Source: Volvox africanus (taxonomy: Eukaryota; Chlorophyta; Chlorophyceae; Chlamydomonadales; Volvocaceae). Taken from it: a stretch of DNA of 64,000 nucleotides. The stretch covers positions 558,001-622,000 of the forward strand of contig BSDZ01000101.1 in assembly GCA_030268105.1 (NCBI GenBank). The letters run 5' to 3'. A program made the translations under genes and the position numbers. The notes beneath the pieces are model-generated. The model was not told the origin of the DNA, ran no database searches, and saw only the letters and a list, made by a program, of their open reading frames with translations. Shown one piece after another: positions 37,617 to 64,000 of this stretch. Numbering within the stretch: position 1 is the first letter of the stretch; every line of letters begins with the position of its first letter.

Positions 37617-37742
37617 GTGTCCCATCTACATCCCCATCTACATCCCCATCCCCATCCCCATCCCCATCTTAATCCCCATCCCCATCCCCATCCCCATCTT
37701 AATCCCCATCCCCATCTTAATCCCCATCCCCATCTTAATCCC
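37617..37742. repeat. CATCCC hexamer repeat
   Basis: Tandem CATCCC units with interspersed CATCTTAAT variants. The antisense frame (Gly-Met-Gly-Met) is an artefact. Confidence 0.95.
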
Positions 37743-38014
37743 AAGTTGGGGCAACAGCTGCCTGCAAGAAGCAAAAACATACATCGCCTGCGGCCCTAGC
37801 CTTCTTATTCTCCACCACCACCACCCCGTTATGTTGTCCTTCCCTCTTCTGCAGCTATCTCCCATCAGGCTGTAAGGATCACTTGGGTGTTTGCACGGCC
37901 TGATCCTGCAGCCGGGATAGCCCGCCAGCACGCACACCGCTCATCGCATCGTAAGTATCCAATCATCCATCGTAAATCACGCAGCCCGCTCTGACCTGGA
38001 GGACATGCAGAGTA

Positions 38015-38015
38015 G

Positions 38016-38066
<51 letters not shown>
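38015..38066. repeat. (CCTG)n microsatellite
   Basis: Thirteen tandem CCTG tetranucleotides. Confidence 0.97.
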
Positions 38067-38082
38067 TACATAGATACTTACA
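38066..38082 (-). terminator. Candidate polyadenylation signals TGTAA
   Basis: Two TGTAA motifs on the minus strand (TTACA at 38066 and 38078 on plus) lie about 435 bases past the stop of the glycosyltransferase-like gene; another is near 38107. TGTAA is the usual signal in Chlamydomonas and Volvox. Confidence 0.35.
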
Positions 38083-38514
38083 TATATACCTACGTACATC
38101 GCTGCTTCTTACAAATAGCAAGGTGGTGGTGGCGCTGCTTGGTGGCCATTGAGTACTGCGTGACCCCGAGAGTAGTGGCGGCAGCAACTGTGCAAGCAAG
38201 CCCGAGCTACTGGGTACTGCATACCGCTAACGTGGGATTTATTACACAGGACACAACAAACACCTGACATGCGGTCCTCGTGCGTGTCGTTATCTCGTCT
38301 AGTTCTTATTCTTGACCGTTGGGCCGACCGTATGCATGTATCCGACCTCGATGCAGATCTAGGTGACCCTTTCCTCCAGATCATTTTATATCTTTACTTG
38401 AATGGGGTTCCACCACCACCAGGACGACCACCATCTCCACCACCACCACCAGGACCATCATCATCATCATCATCACCACCAGCAATGAATACTTGTGTCT
38501 GCTATACAGCTGCT

Positions 38515-40497
38515 TCAGCCATGCTCTGGTGCACCTTTCCGAGAAACAGCAGCGCGGCAAGACTCCGTTAACAGTCCTGCGTAGAGCACTGTTGCTTGAT
38601 CATTCGCTTTCCTGCGCGCCTCCAGCACACCTTGCCTCACCGCCAGAAGGTCCCTCTTCGCCATCACCATTACCCGCAACATCACATCTAGTTCCCGCTC
38701 CCCCTCCTCCTGGACGAACACGCTGCGTTCGTCCAGCATGCCGTACGCCGCCAACACACCACGGCTCGCAATCAAGGGCGTGCCAGAGATGAGAGAGGAA
38801 ATGACGGAGGATGAGAACTTATGCGTAAGGTAGCGAGAGCTGCCGAACAGCGGCACGATTGCAAAGCTATGGTGAAGTTTGTTGTAAAAGTCCCGGAAAG
38901 GTAGTCGTCGGTGCAGCTGCACCAGCGGCTGAAGCTCCCCGGGAAGACTCAGCCGCTGCTCGGCGCCCTTGCCCAGCATGTTGACGTGGAAACGTGCGTC
39001 CGTGCGGCCGGCAGTGAGCTCAGAGCGGCGTGAGGCTATTTGCTGCCAGAGGGTGCTGTAGTTGCGGCGCTGGCTTGAGAACCGTCCCTAGGGGGTTGGT
39101 ACGGTGGGTGACGCAGGGGCGGGTGTGTGTGTATGTGTGTTTGTGTGTATGTGTGTGTGTGTGTGATGCGACGGGCGATAAGAAAAGATAGATGTGAAGG
39201 TGGACTTTGAGGAGTTTGGTTGGGGGAGAAGTAAGGAAGTGGAGAGTGTTGATGCGGGAAACGGGGAGGGACCCCGTGGAGGGACATTCACAGTCCGCCG
39301 TTCAGTCTGCATCCCGATACTGCTGACCCACATGCCCCGGTAGGACCGAAGGCAACCATTTCCAAACCCCACCGCCGCGCATCATGCATTTCCTGATTTC
39401 CCTCTTCCGATTCTTCCGATTCTTTCCATCGGAGGTTCGCAGCCTTCTTTTTTGCTTGCTAGGACAACGATATGCCTCTTTGCTAGGCCGTCAGTCACGC
39501 CCACAGCAGCACCATGGATTCACGCAGCCTCTTGCTAGAGCCACCCAGACGCATAGCCACGCAAATAATAAACCAGCCGTACAAACCTCCGGGGATTCTC
39601 CCATCAGAATTCATTCGCCATCAACAGGTTGACGTCAGCCGCACGGCAACCGCACACACAAACCTGAATGCTGAATCCACGTAGACAAGTATGAAGCGAG
39701 TGCATCCCGGAGGCGCTCAAACAGTCCATATCTGGTTTGAAGGGATACACTGGCAGCGCCCACTTTACATTCCGGCCCACCCTGGCCGCTAAGGAAGCTG
39801 CAGTGTGCGGCGACAGGGTGACCAGCTGCATGGAGCTGCAGCCGTCCTCAGCCACCCGAATCAGGCGCTGCATATCCTCGAAGTCGCTGTTGTGCACGAT
39901 TGTGACGGTGAGGTGGCGGCGAATGTTTGGAAGCAGGTTTTCCAGTTCAGGTAGTTCGTACTCGGGACTAACCAGGATAACGACATCATAAAAGGGTTTG
40001 TCTCGTGCCAAGGCTTCGAAACGCGTACGGGTAAGCAGGTGGTACTTAATGCGAAAGCGGCGGAGGGCGTCCCAGGAGCCTTCACCAGCCTCTCGTTGCG
40101 TGAAGCGGTGGACGTAGACATCGGTTCGGTGCCGGTAGCGTCTGAAGAGGTGAGCTAGGCCGGCAAGAACTTCATAATGATATGGGACGCCGTTGAAGAT
40201 GGCGATGCGGAGATTGGGGCAGGCGGTAAGGTTGGCGCGTTTGGGGGGGAGAGCAGAGGTCCGTCGATTTAATGAGTGAACGACAGTGGAGGAGGGCGCA
40301 GGCGCCAAGCTGTCATGAGTCGTTGGAGTCGCTGCAGCGTAGGTCCCGAGTGAGAAAGTGGTGAGGGACACCAGCGGCAGCAGCAGCAGGACGAGGAGGT
40401 GGATGGGAAGGAGGGGGACGGCGAAGGGGAGGAGGAGGGTATTCGGCTGGGTAACGCACAGCAGTGCACGGCAGCTGTTAGTCCGCCTTGCTTGCAT
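38515..40497 (-). CDS. Type II membrane glycosyltransferase-like protein
   Basis: Two exons, 39664-40497 and 38515-39087, join at phase 0 to 468 aa. A Leu-rich membrane anchor at about residues 20-50 follows a short basic N terminus, giving type II topology. The luminal part begins CPNLRIAIFNGVPYHYEV and contains YDVVILVSPEYELPELENL and LTVTIVHNSDFEDMQRL. The join reads GFSIQ-GRFSSQRRNYSTLW, then LPFRDFYNKLHHSFAIVPLF and KFSSSVISSLISGTPLIAS followed by FVQEEGERELDVM. That last block resembles the sugar-nucleotide-binding half of GT-B enzymes, where a conserved Ser/Thr-rich helix follows a conserved Gly. Family and substrate are not identified. Downstream of the stop are TGTAA motifs. Confidence 0.75.
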
Positions 40498-42960
40498 GCT
40501 GGCATGAATACAATCGCAGCTGGGATAACGTTGATTCGATGGGCGGGGAACAAAATCGTCTTGGGTGGGGCTTTATAAAGAAAATGAAATTTTCAAGACG
40601 CTGCTTTTGAAGGCAGGAGCGAGCAGCGAGATGTTCGGGGTCTCGTCCGGTGCCTTAACGCGTGCGTGACTCACCTGTTAGTTCTGCAATCCAGATTGGT
40701 TTACCCTCCGCGACTTAAAGGTTACGAGAGTAGATTCCTGGGAAAAGAAATGTTACTGGCTAATTCGTTTCCGCAGAAGATACATTCGCATGGCCAGGAA
40801 TCGATTTTGACTAACAGTTGCGGCTTCGCATAAACCAAGTGGAAATTACTACAATCATTTCACTTCGCAAATATACAGCGCGTTTCTGATGATTCTTGCA
40901 ATTTTATAATTATGCAAACATACAGGTATCTGGCATATAACAGGTATGCGTACAACATATGTGTGTGTGTGAGACCGCGTGTGACGGACGGCGTCGGACT
41001 TACAGTCGTCGCTAACGACCTCTGACTAAAGTTGACCTGTCTATAATTCACATTGTAAAACCCAAATTTGGAATAAGAACGTCCGTGTGCTAGCTTTGTA
41101 CTATTTACATGCTAAGCGAGCGAGTATGCATGCGGTTTGCCAAACCCCTGTCATCAACCGCGCCCAGGCGGCGCCAGCGGCCCACGACTCAATGGACGCT
41201 GAACGGAACTCAAAACAAGACACTAAAACTGTAAAACACAAGCTTCACATTTTCGTTCTGTAAATGGGCTCGTTGAGAGCTACAGGAAATTTGTGGATTT
41301 GTGCATTATTACAAAAGAGCTCGTAAGGCCCGGGCGAGCCAGCGCGATACAAGGGCCGCGCGATACAAGGATGAGATGATAAAGTGATATCAGATAGCAT
41401 GAAAAACTTCCACCGAAAAAAACAAGGGAAACGGTAAGAGAGAAGTCTAGCAGTGCAAAGGTTAGGTCCTGCCCATATTCAATGAACGCCTCATGCATGC
41501 ATACAAATGCTTTGGATAATCGGGCAAGACCGATTTGGTCTTGCATTGACATGATTTGAAGCATATTACAGCTCTGTCCCATCCCTAAATTAGCAAAACC
41601 GGCACGCATTTCGGTATAGGCCAGGATCATTTCATCACCACATGGTATTCATCCTCCACGAAACAAGCTAGCGTTATTGCAAACACGACACCAACGTTGC
41701 TCTCTTGGGCGGCCGTTAGGACGGTTGCCCTCTAGGGCCCAAGCACCAAGTTTCAGATGCTAACGAAGTAAAGATGTGTACTGACATTGGAATATAGCGG
41801 GTACAGCAAATCTAGATGTCATGATGATTGGTTTTTGTACGGTTAATACGAACCCGAAGGTTTAGTAACCGCTTCTGATAAGCCGGAAAAACTATTATTA
41901 TTGGTAAAGAGAATGTCCGGATATCGTAAATAACCAAAGTCTGTGCAACGCGATTAAGACAATCTCCATGTGTCTCGATTGCAACCTCCAAGTGTCTCCA
42001 TCACAATCAGAATTATCATCATGCCTTCATTGTTTTCCAGCGTGAAACACTTCATAATATACTAATTATTCCTAGACTTTCGGCTCGTCCACCTACATCA
42101 CGTCCAGCATGTGGGGTTCCAGGCGTTCTCTCGCATCGGAAGTTTTGGTGCCCTCAGAGTCTTTGCTTAACTCATTTCAGCCATCACAGAAGGACGCCAA
42201 TGCCAAAAGCATGCGCTTGAAATATTTCGCAGAGCGAGTCCTCAACGCCTCAACAGCTAGATCAAATAATGTTGCTGCCCGGTACGGTCAGACAAAACAG
42301 ATATGGTGCACCTCAATGCACCTACATGTCATCGTCGCAGCTCCTGCTCAACTAGATGAACACAACGCAGAGCTGAGCGGACGACGCGATCATGGGGGCG
42401 CATGAAAGGGCGTGAACAATACATAAGAGGATAGCCCCCGGGCTCCCTTCGAATGGCTCTGATAGGACGTTATTGGAAGCTGAATGGAGGGAAAAAGCGC
42501 TAGTCCCATGCGTGCTCCCGCCCCTCCTGATTTCGAGTGCCGTTAATCAGCGACTGGGAAAGTGGGGGGAAGTGGTACTTTAAGTGTGCGCGTGCTTGAG
42601 ATGGCGGGCGAGCTGTTAAGCTTGTCGCATTACAGCGAGGGATGAAGCAAGAGTTTGATGTCCTCTAAAGTTACCCGGCGCCTTATCTCTCTACGCCACG
42701 ATAGATCCCCGCAAATTGCAGCTTCGGCTAACGTTTTGCCGAAGGAGAGTTGCCAGTACTGACTGATGCTAATTTTTAAATTAATTATGCTGTCTATATA
42801 TAAGGATTCTAACATCTATATATGTATTAGCAATATATGATATATATATATATATTAGCAATATTATATATATGTATATTCATAACCTAAAAGTACGTAC
42901 ATATATTTGTTTTCCTCTGGCGGCACCTCCTCGCTCATGAACCCGCTGAGGTAAGTTAAC
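40498..42960. other. Intergenic, no gene recognised
   Basis: AT-richer gap. A 98-codon plus-strand frame at 42109-42405 has a possible internal acceptor and a 116-codon minus-strand frame lies at 41280-41630; neither shows recognisable homology. TA-rich microsatellite tracts lie at about 42794-42890. Confidence 0.4.
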
Positions 42961-42981
42961 TATTCGATATATTTTGATATG

Positions 42982-42986
42982 TTACA
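42982..42986 (-). terminator. Candidate polyadenylation signal TGTAA for the RecQ gene
   Basis: TGTAA on the minus strand, about 205 bases past the stop of the possible last RecQ exon (43193). I saw no such motif between that exon and the earlier stop at 43854, which favours the longer transcript. Confidence 0.4.
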
Positions 42987-43192
42987 GGGTCGGAGAGCTG
43001 CCCCCATCCTGCTGCCTAGGATGGCTGGTGATGGGATGGGGCTACTCGAGCAGTGGCCCACCGCTCCCCACTTGTGACTTATGTCAATGTGAGGAACGAA
43101 GCTGAAGGAAGACGTACATCACCTACACACAAAGGCCTAACGCAAAATCCTCAATTCCCCCTCTCACCCCCCCCAATACTGAGCAACAACCC

Positions 43193-43651
43193 TCAACGTC
43201 GGAAGCTCAGAAACCCGGGAGTCCCCTGCCTCGGCTTTTGGCTCCCCCCTCCTTCCAAATCCATTCCCGCCCCCGACCCCACCCCTCCCTGGCTCCGTCT
43301 CGTCAGCGATAAGCGACTGATGCCGGCTGCCCTGCCGCCACCCCCACCCTGTGTGCACTCCACGCCCAGCACACTACCGTCCCCACATCCTCCCCCACCC
43401 CCTCCTCCACTCCAGCCTGGCCCCGCTGTCCGCGGCGCCGAACCGGCCCCGCTGCCGCCCCCGCCGTTGCCTCCAGCCATCCACCCAGCTCCGCTGCTGT
43501 TAGTACCCGCAGCAGGCCCGCTGCTCCCGCCACACCAGGACTCGGTCCCCACGCCGCCGCCCCTAATGCCCCCGCTACCCGCGGTACCTCCGCCAACTCC
43601 CTGATCCGCGTGCGGAATGTTGCCAGTGCCTGCACCGCGGTTTCTTTGTGC
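43193..43651 (-). CDS. Possible last exon of the RecQ gene (Gly-rich)
   Basis: After the acceptor GCCTAATCAG the frame AQRNRGAGTGNIPHADQ runs 152 codons of Gly/Ser-rich sequence to a stop at 43193. Codons end mostly in C or G. It would enter at phase 0, so the preceding exon would need a phase 0 donor upstream of its stop at 43854, and I could not choose one. It may instead be a separate small gene or untranslated region. Confidence 0.35.
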   Translation of the reverse strand, partial: AQRNRGAGTGNIPHADQGVGGGTAGSGGIRGGGVGTESWCGGSSGPAAGTNSSGAGWMAGGNGGGGSGAGSAPRTAGPGWSGGGGGGGCGDGSVLGVECTQGGGGGRAAGISRLSLTRRSQGGVGSGAGMDLEGGGSQKPRQGTPGFLSFRR

Positions 43652-43853
43652 CTGATTAGGCAACCAGCCTCCGACCTACGAATAACAGCCATGAGCACGT
43701 ACGAAGGCATGGAACAACTCAGTTTGTGTTTTGGGGGCTACTCCCTCCCAATCCCTCCCCTCCTAATCCCTCCCTCCCAATCCCTTACCCCCAGTCCTAT
43801 ATTATGGCCCGCAACCGCCACCGTTCCCTCCGAGACTATCCCTACTGGGCAAG

Positions 43854-58587
<14,734 letters not shown>

Positions 58588-59196
58588 GACACGCGAGGGG
58601 CAAGAGAGGGAGGGGAGCGCTGCCGTGCAGCTCTTTAGATTTATTCATACAAATCTGCAACTATGACGCTAACGTGCTCAAGGCAGCATTGTGGCGGCAA
58701 TTGGCGTTGGGTACGGGGCTAGTTTTGCGAAACAGAAATCATTCATGGCGAGATTTTGTAAAACAGACGTTTTATTTGAGCATTATACAAAAATGCGTTA
58801 GATTTACAGGAGGGTCTTTGTCTGCCAACCTTGTAAGTTGGTAGTTTGACTCCCGCCCATTCTGGGGCTAATTTGTCCGTCGATTTCGCTTGCATGAGCA
58901 CCTAACATAAATGAAACAGAGTTTTCAACGACAACAGCATGAATAAGTTTTACGTTGTGCTCTGCAATCTTTCCTCATGAGAAAGGTTTGGTCAGCGAAA
59001 CCGCGGCCTCGGCTTCATCTATTTTATTACGCAGAAGCTGTCGATGACAATGTAGGTCAATTTTCCGTTTTGTAATCCTACTTTTGGACTATTCGGAAGC
59101 ACGTGGCTGATAGTTAGAGTGCGGGCCCCAACTTTTCCGTTCTCCGCGGCCTGCCGTCCTTCAGCATGCTCAGCACGACAAGACTTCTTTGTTGAA
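58588..59196. other. Divergent intergenic region
   Basis: About 600 bases separate the RecQ start (minus) from the start of the plus-strand gene. It should hold both promoters. I see no clear TATA box or repeat. Confidence 0.45.
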
Positions 59197-60840
59197 ATGC
59201 GGTTAAATACAGTGCCCGAGCAGCAGTCCCTCGAGCTGTCTGACCTTCGCGTTCGGCCTCACGCTGACGTCCCCTCCGGTGTACGCACCTACGCGAGAGG
59301 GCTCTCCTCTCGGGGCCTTACTCCACTACGATCACTCAGCACATCAGAAACTCAAGACGACTCCACCCCCAAGTATTCAAGCCCACCGTTCGGCCTCCTA
59401 GTTCCGGCACCTCCGCCTGGCTTTCTGCCCAGTCCGAGGGCATCTTCCCCTGGAAAAGCGGCGGCACATCAGCAACACCGCGCTAGCCAGGAGACAACTC
59501 CAGGATCGAAATTAGCTTCAGCGTCAGCAACAGGAGAACCAGCTGCTTCGGGAATACAGTCTAGCGACGTTGTAGGGAGATGTGGCCCGCAGCACAGCCT
59601 GTCAGCGTGCACCATGGAGCAGTACCTTGGCGAGCCTTTCACTCTCACTTTCAAGGAATTGGAAATTGCATTGAAAACCGAAATGGGACCCCGAAAGCTG
59701 TTGACCCGGTCTTGCACGGCTGCTGCTGCTGCCACCGCCACCGCCCGCACTTCACCAGTCTCGCTGACGAATCGTTACTCATTGCGCGACGGGAAGGAAA
59801 TAGAATCACTGCCCGTCCCCGTTGTGGAGAGTACGGTTAGGACGGACGGCCTCGGTGCCGGGGCGGGCATCTCCAGCTGCGAACCCGGTGGGGACCAACT
59901 CCACAACTGGAAGGCCGGGACCACCGGTGTCAGCTCCGTCTACACCTCCCATTTCAGCTCTGCGCAACCGTACATTAGCGGCGACGGTAGTAGCAGTAGA
60001 AACAGCAGCAGCAGCGTAGCCTGTGATGGCACAACTGGCAGATGTAATGTTTCGGAAAGCTCCATCCCCGGCACCAGCCCTAGCACCGCCAGTGCCTGCC
60101 CTAGTAAAGCACGCAGCCTTGGGCTTCGTGGCTTGGGCCAGGGAAAAGGGAGGCTCAGGGAGGAGGAGGAGGAGGCGGAGGCGGAGGGTGATTTCATAGC
60201 CAGTTACTGTGCAGCATTACACAAGAGTTTGATGGAGGAGCAGGAACGCTGCAGGCGGGTGGCGCAGGTGGCGGGGAGGCGCCTGGAGAGACAGCAAAAC
60301 GAGGCGAGGGAGCGGGTAAGGCGAGGGCGCATGCTGCTGCACGCTAGGTATTGGTGGTGTCAAGTTGGGCGGACGTTGCACTGCTGCTTTAGAACTGGTC
60401 AGTATGTACACGCCTGATTGCGTGTATGTGGCCAAACACCTGCTCCTCCACTTAATGCGCTTGTGCCTACTGACCTGTGACTCTTGTGCTAGCTTGTCTT
60501 CATTTCCCGCTGTCATTTTGGTGAGTTATGCTTTTAAAATGCAAGGCACCTATCTCATCGACTCCATAATCCTCTGCTCCCATGGCACCGTTGTGTGCAG
60601 CGCTGAGCTATCGGTTTTGTTGCTCAAACCCAACCTATGTAAAAGTTAAAGAACTTACCCCAAACAAATTGACAAACCCCCCAAGCCTTAAATCCAAGCT
60701 TTAATGCAGTTCCTTCGATTCTAAACCACCATTTTGTGCTGCTGCTGCTGCTGCTGCTGCTGCTGCGGTATGCCCCGATGTAATGCATGTGCCATACGTT
60801 ACAGGCCACCGCCCAGATGCAGCAAAAGGATGAGGGATAG
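59197..60840 (+). CDS. Ser-rich protein with charged helical C terminus, unidentified
   Basis: I do not recognise this protein. The frame from ATG 59197 runs 373 codons to a GAGCGG|GTAAGG donor at 60315; splicing to the acceptor at 60804 adds ATAQMQQKDEG and a stop at 60840 (384 aa). Reading through the donor instead stops at 60417, and a TGTAA at about 60640 would then serve as the polyadenylation signal, so both ends are possible. Most of the chain is Ser/Thr/Ala/Pro-rich and probably disordered. A short ordered piece, EQYLGEPFTLTFKELEIALK, lies near residue 150. The end is a charged helix: REEEEEAEAEGDFIASY, ALHKSLMEEQERCRRVAQ and RRLERQQNEARER. It is the only clear plus-strand protein gene of the window. 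Confidence 0.6.
60738..60766 (+). repeat. (CTG)n trinucleotide repeat
   Basis: About ten CTG units, 38 bases upstream of the proposed acceptor of the plus-strand gene's last exon. Confidence 0.95.
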
Positions 60841-63016
60841 CAGCACGGTGACGGGGAACAGGTGGACGAACAAAAGACCTTTGGGCGCACACGAACCCTT
60901 CATAAGTGGCATTTACTCGTGATGTTCTGTGCGATAGGTGTATCTTATAGCTAGCTGTGATCTGGTATAGTTAGCTGACTCATGAGGGGTCGGTTGTGGT
61001 AAGGCAAGAGGCCCACCTCGAAATCTTCTTGTGTATGATCTGATAGCCGCCACCACCGTGGTACTTGATATGTGTGACATGGTGCACAGATTCTGATTTC
61101 ACTTATCCAACGTGCAGAGCGCATGGATCCATAGAGGGGCTAGGTGTTCGGGCCCCGTGCGCTTGCCAGCCACCAGCCACCGGCACATTATACATGAAGT
61201 GTCAGGTGGCCGATAGCTGAACTGGCGTGACAGGTGTTTACGCAAGAGCAGGCAGGTAGGAGGAAGCTCTCAGGCTGTGGAGAAGGATACTTCTCGGTCA
61301 GAAGGAGATGCAGCAGCCTGTTCGGACTGCCTCATGCTTGCCGACTCGTTCTCAGGGCTGATTCTCATATGCATCTGGAAATGGGGGTATAAATGTTGCA
61401 GGAATTGTTCAGTATATTGTGTGCGATCATGTACCTGATGTGTCGCGCATGGATAGGATAGCAGGGTGTATGCTTTACGTGGGATTGAGAAGTAAACCAC
61501 TTGCGCGTATGCCTTGCTTTATGAACAGCGACAAGAACAAGAACAACTCAACGCTATCAACAACCAATAGCTCAAATGTGTAGCTCCAAATTTCTCTCCT
61601 GATGGTTCGATCCGTTTGGTCTGGCTCGGTGAGGGGTAAAGGAAGGAAAGAGTATTCTTTGCTGCTTCAGGCACCTGCTTCACTAGCTTCAACAATTACA
61701 GACCCATCATACACTTACAGACACCTCTATATCATACATACGTACATGCATTGTGCCATCCCTGTCTGGTGGACGGGTTCAGGTAGCCATTTAACTATCC
61801 AGATGAAGCTACATACTAGTTTTAGGTCTTTTAACGGATTCTGTAGAAAATACAGAACAACGCACGTCAGGATAATCTGTTCAGCTCAGATGCGGTCTGC
61901 CCAGACCGGACGACTGATCTGGACCTCGTGCCAATCCAGACTTCACCATCTATCAGGTTTCAATGCCAAATAGTGGCTGTTTTCTCCGAAAGGGCCTCTC
62001 AACTGTTGAGTGAGTGTTTTTAGCACAGCATTTTGAGTTTGTGTTTGCCATATACTGTAGTGTTAGCAGTGTTGAAGCTGAAAAATAGTGATGGTGGTGG
62101 TGATGTGTTAACCTACATGTATACAAAGTTTTTCGGACATGTAAGCGTTGTGCATTGTTGAAAGAGAGAGGAGAGCCTCCTGGACCTTGAGGTTCGAATG
62201 TTACGTACATTGTAATGTGCCTTGTGTGTGCCTTGCTTGTGGTGGCAGTACTGCTGGCGGCAGTGATGGTTATAGGCAGTGTTACTACGGAGCATGGTTG
62301 CTGGAGCGGGAGGATGAAAGTGTGTTTGAGTATAAGTCCATGTTGGCAGTTGTGGAAGAGCTTTTTATTACAATGTATAAGTATCAGGTCGTAAAGATGA
62401 CTTGTTGACCGATGATGGCCATGCAATTCGTCAGTAGAATACATATACTCGTACATGTCATTCGTACACACACTTTCCTAAGAAGCTACAGTAGGCAGCG
62501 CCATGCGGTGCTTGAATACAGGTGTGCGTGATTCATATTGCCCTGCAACTGACCTTAATCTATACCACCACAGGATCAAAAAACCATCTTTTGGGAGATC
62601 TCGACATAACTATCTGGACTATCTGGATACAGATAAATTTGAACCAGCCCAACCGACAGGTCTCTCCCTCTCTTAACCCGATCTCAGTTTTATGTGCTTT
62701 GGAACCATGCACGCGTTCTTTCTTCTCTTCCCTCACGGGATCGCGCCGTCGTTGGAGGCCAAGCTACATCCGAAGGCCAACATGGAGTTACTGGCACACC
62801 GTTTACCGGAGAGCTGGGCATGCGAAAGGGGGCAAGGGGAGGGAAAGAGCTGAGATCCTAACCTGCCTCCAGTGTGTTACTTTTGCCCTTTAAAGGTGCA
62901 ATGAGGATCACAAAAGGGCTGCAAACATCCTTCAGGGATTCGACATTTCGGAGCCATTGTCTGACAATAACATGTAACATGTTTTGAACGACACACGTGG
63001 AAGTATCAGCACGGAC
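60841..63016. other. No gene recognised
   Basis: Short frames only. A minus-strand stretch at 62858-62980 (RNVESLKDVCSPFVILIAPL in one frame) could be the terminal exon of the gene whose exon lies at 63017-63120, but the frame is not settled. Confidence 0.4.
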
Positions 63017-63120
63017 CTTGAACCGCAGCTCTTGGAGCTTCGTGGCCTGGGGAAACCTTCCCCCCGTGATTGTCAGGTATCGCTTCACAGCCTTCGAGTT
63101 GAAGTCACCCTTGTTAACGA
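63017..63120 (-). CDS. Probable exon of an unidentified gene
   Basis: Between acceptor GCGCTGCAG and donor AAG|GTCCGT the frame VVNKGDFNSKAVKRYLTITG then GRFPQATKLQELRFK is open with C/G-ending codons and a phase 1 entry. I do not recognise the sequence. Other exons probably lie to the right (for example a frame FIPCMRPTKPRVGVGAVELA near 63500-63590) and beyond the window edge. Confidence 0.4.
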
Positions 63121-64000
63121 CTGCAGCGCATACAGAGGAGGAGCGGGGTCGGGGCGGGGAAGAATGGGATTTGCACGGCAATAGACAGGTGAGGGGAAGG
63201 CAGGGGATATGAAAGGGACTTGCGTGTGACACTGGAGACGGGAAATTGGGGAAATCAAATGGTTGTATGTTGGCGACCGTGATGGAACCATGTGCCATCA
63301 TGGAACCATGTTCTGAACCTCGTGCAACATACACACAAACACAGCCTCTGGTTATTAGGTAATGCTCGTAACAGCAGCCTCCTTTTTTAGTGGACTTCAG
63401 GACGCACCTCTCAGATCCAATCCTCCTCCCCTTATTCCTTCCCCCACCGAATCCGCAATTGCAGCCAACTGTAGCAACCATTATAGTGATGCAGCTGGTT
63501 TTAGCAAGCACCTGGGAAGCTGGGCGGCAATGGGCGAGTGCCAGTTCCACCGCACCCACCCCCACCCGCGGCTTCGTGGGCCGCATGCATGGGATAAAAC
63601 CTCCTCTAAAGGCCCCTCTATGGCGCGACAAACACGCTGCCGATAAATACATCGCTACATAAATCACCTTGGGTAGCGGAGGGGATATAGAACGGGGTAG
63701 AGGAGACCCTAGCTGAGATGTACCACGCGTTTGGTAGCCAGGGAAGCTTTTTCTCCTGAAATCTCTGCGGTTCAAGAGGAGTGAGGTAGGGTTTGGAGAT
63801 GGTAACATGTGGAGATGCCGCCGGTAACTAAAAGCCAGGCCAGTTCTGTATGGGCCACATCCAATCTCTACAACCTCCACGCGCTGTCATCTACTTCGCA
63901 AATCGCCTGCGTGTATGTTCCGCGGCCTTTGACCTACTGGTTATCTATATTACTTTGATGTGTACATCCCCATCTTCATCAGCATCATTATTATTGCTGC
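63121..64000. other. Window end, possible upstream exons
   Basis: Minus-strand frames with some coding character occur near 63500-63590, but no conserved domain is visible and exon limits cannot be set. Confidence 0.3.

Larger units (their letters stand above)
36556..38514. other. Intergenic with simple repeats
   Basis: No coding frame recognised. Holds a CATCCC hexamer repeat and a CCTG tetramer repeat (listed separately), and candidate polyadenylation signals for the glycosyltransferase-like gene. Confidence 0.5.

Overview
The window looks like nuclear DNA of a volvocine green alga (Chlamydomonas/Volvox group). Genes are split into many short exons with GT..AG introns. Many proteins carry long Ala/Gly/Gln/Pro low-complexity runs. 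Introns are full of micro- and minisatellites, GTAC-containing words are very common, and the gene content (BBSome subunit, plastid phylloquinone enzyme, plant-type RecQ) fits a flagellated photosynthetic eukaryote. Exon models were built by hand from conserved protein sequence, splice signals and phase agreement. No database search was run.

Layout, left to right. (1) 405-5764, minus: a low-complexity coiled-coil protein, partial. (2) 5.8-11.3 kb: mostly gene-poor, one 220-codon orphan ORF behind a TATA box. (3) 11370-12694, minus: a small Rieske [2Fe-2S] protein of the RFESD type. (4) 15723-27410, minus: a complete BBS9/PTHB1 gene, 19 exons, 1001 aa; all phases agree. (5) 28325-28396, minus: tRNA-Thr(CGU). 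(6) 30002-32313, minus: MenA/ABC4, the plastid phytyltransferase of phylloquinone synthesis, 3 exons. (7) 33461-36555, minus: a carbohydrate-type sulfotransferase, 4 exons. (8) 38515-40497, minus: a type II membrane glycosyltransferase-like protein, 2 exons. (9) 43.2/43.9-58.6 kb, minus: a BLM/RECQ4A-type RecQ helicase with helicase, RQC and HRDC domains, about 23 exons. (10) 59197-60840, plus: a Ser-rich protein with a charged helical C terminus, divergent from the RecQ gene. (11) 63.0-63.1 kb, minus: one probable exon of an unidentified gene.

The genes do not form one pathway. BBS9 serves cilium trafficking, MenA photosystem I cofactor supply, RecQ genome stability, and the sulfotransferase and glycosyltransferase probably glycan building in the secretory route.

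The most unusual signals lie in introns. A 0.5-kb patch in a RecQ intron is a mosaic of fragments of unrelated bacterial-type genes (old-yellow-enzyme start, 7Fe ferredoxin, Hsp20 and others). A RecQ intron and a BBS9 intron also share a related repeat that begins at or just after the 5' splice site, holds a 12-bp minisatellite and ends in a splice-acceptor-like sequence, so it resembles an introner.
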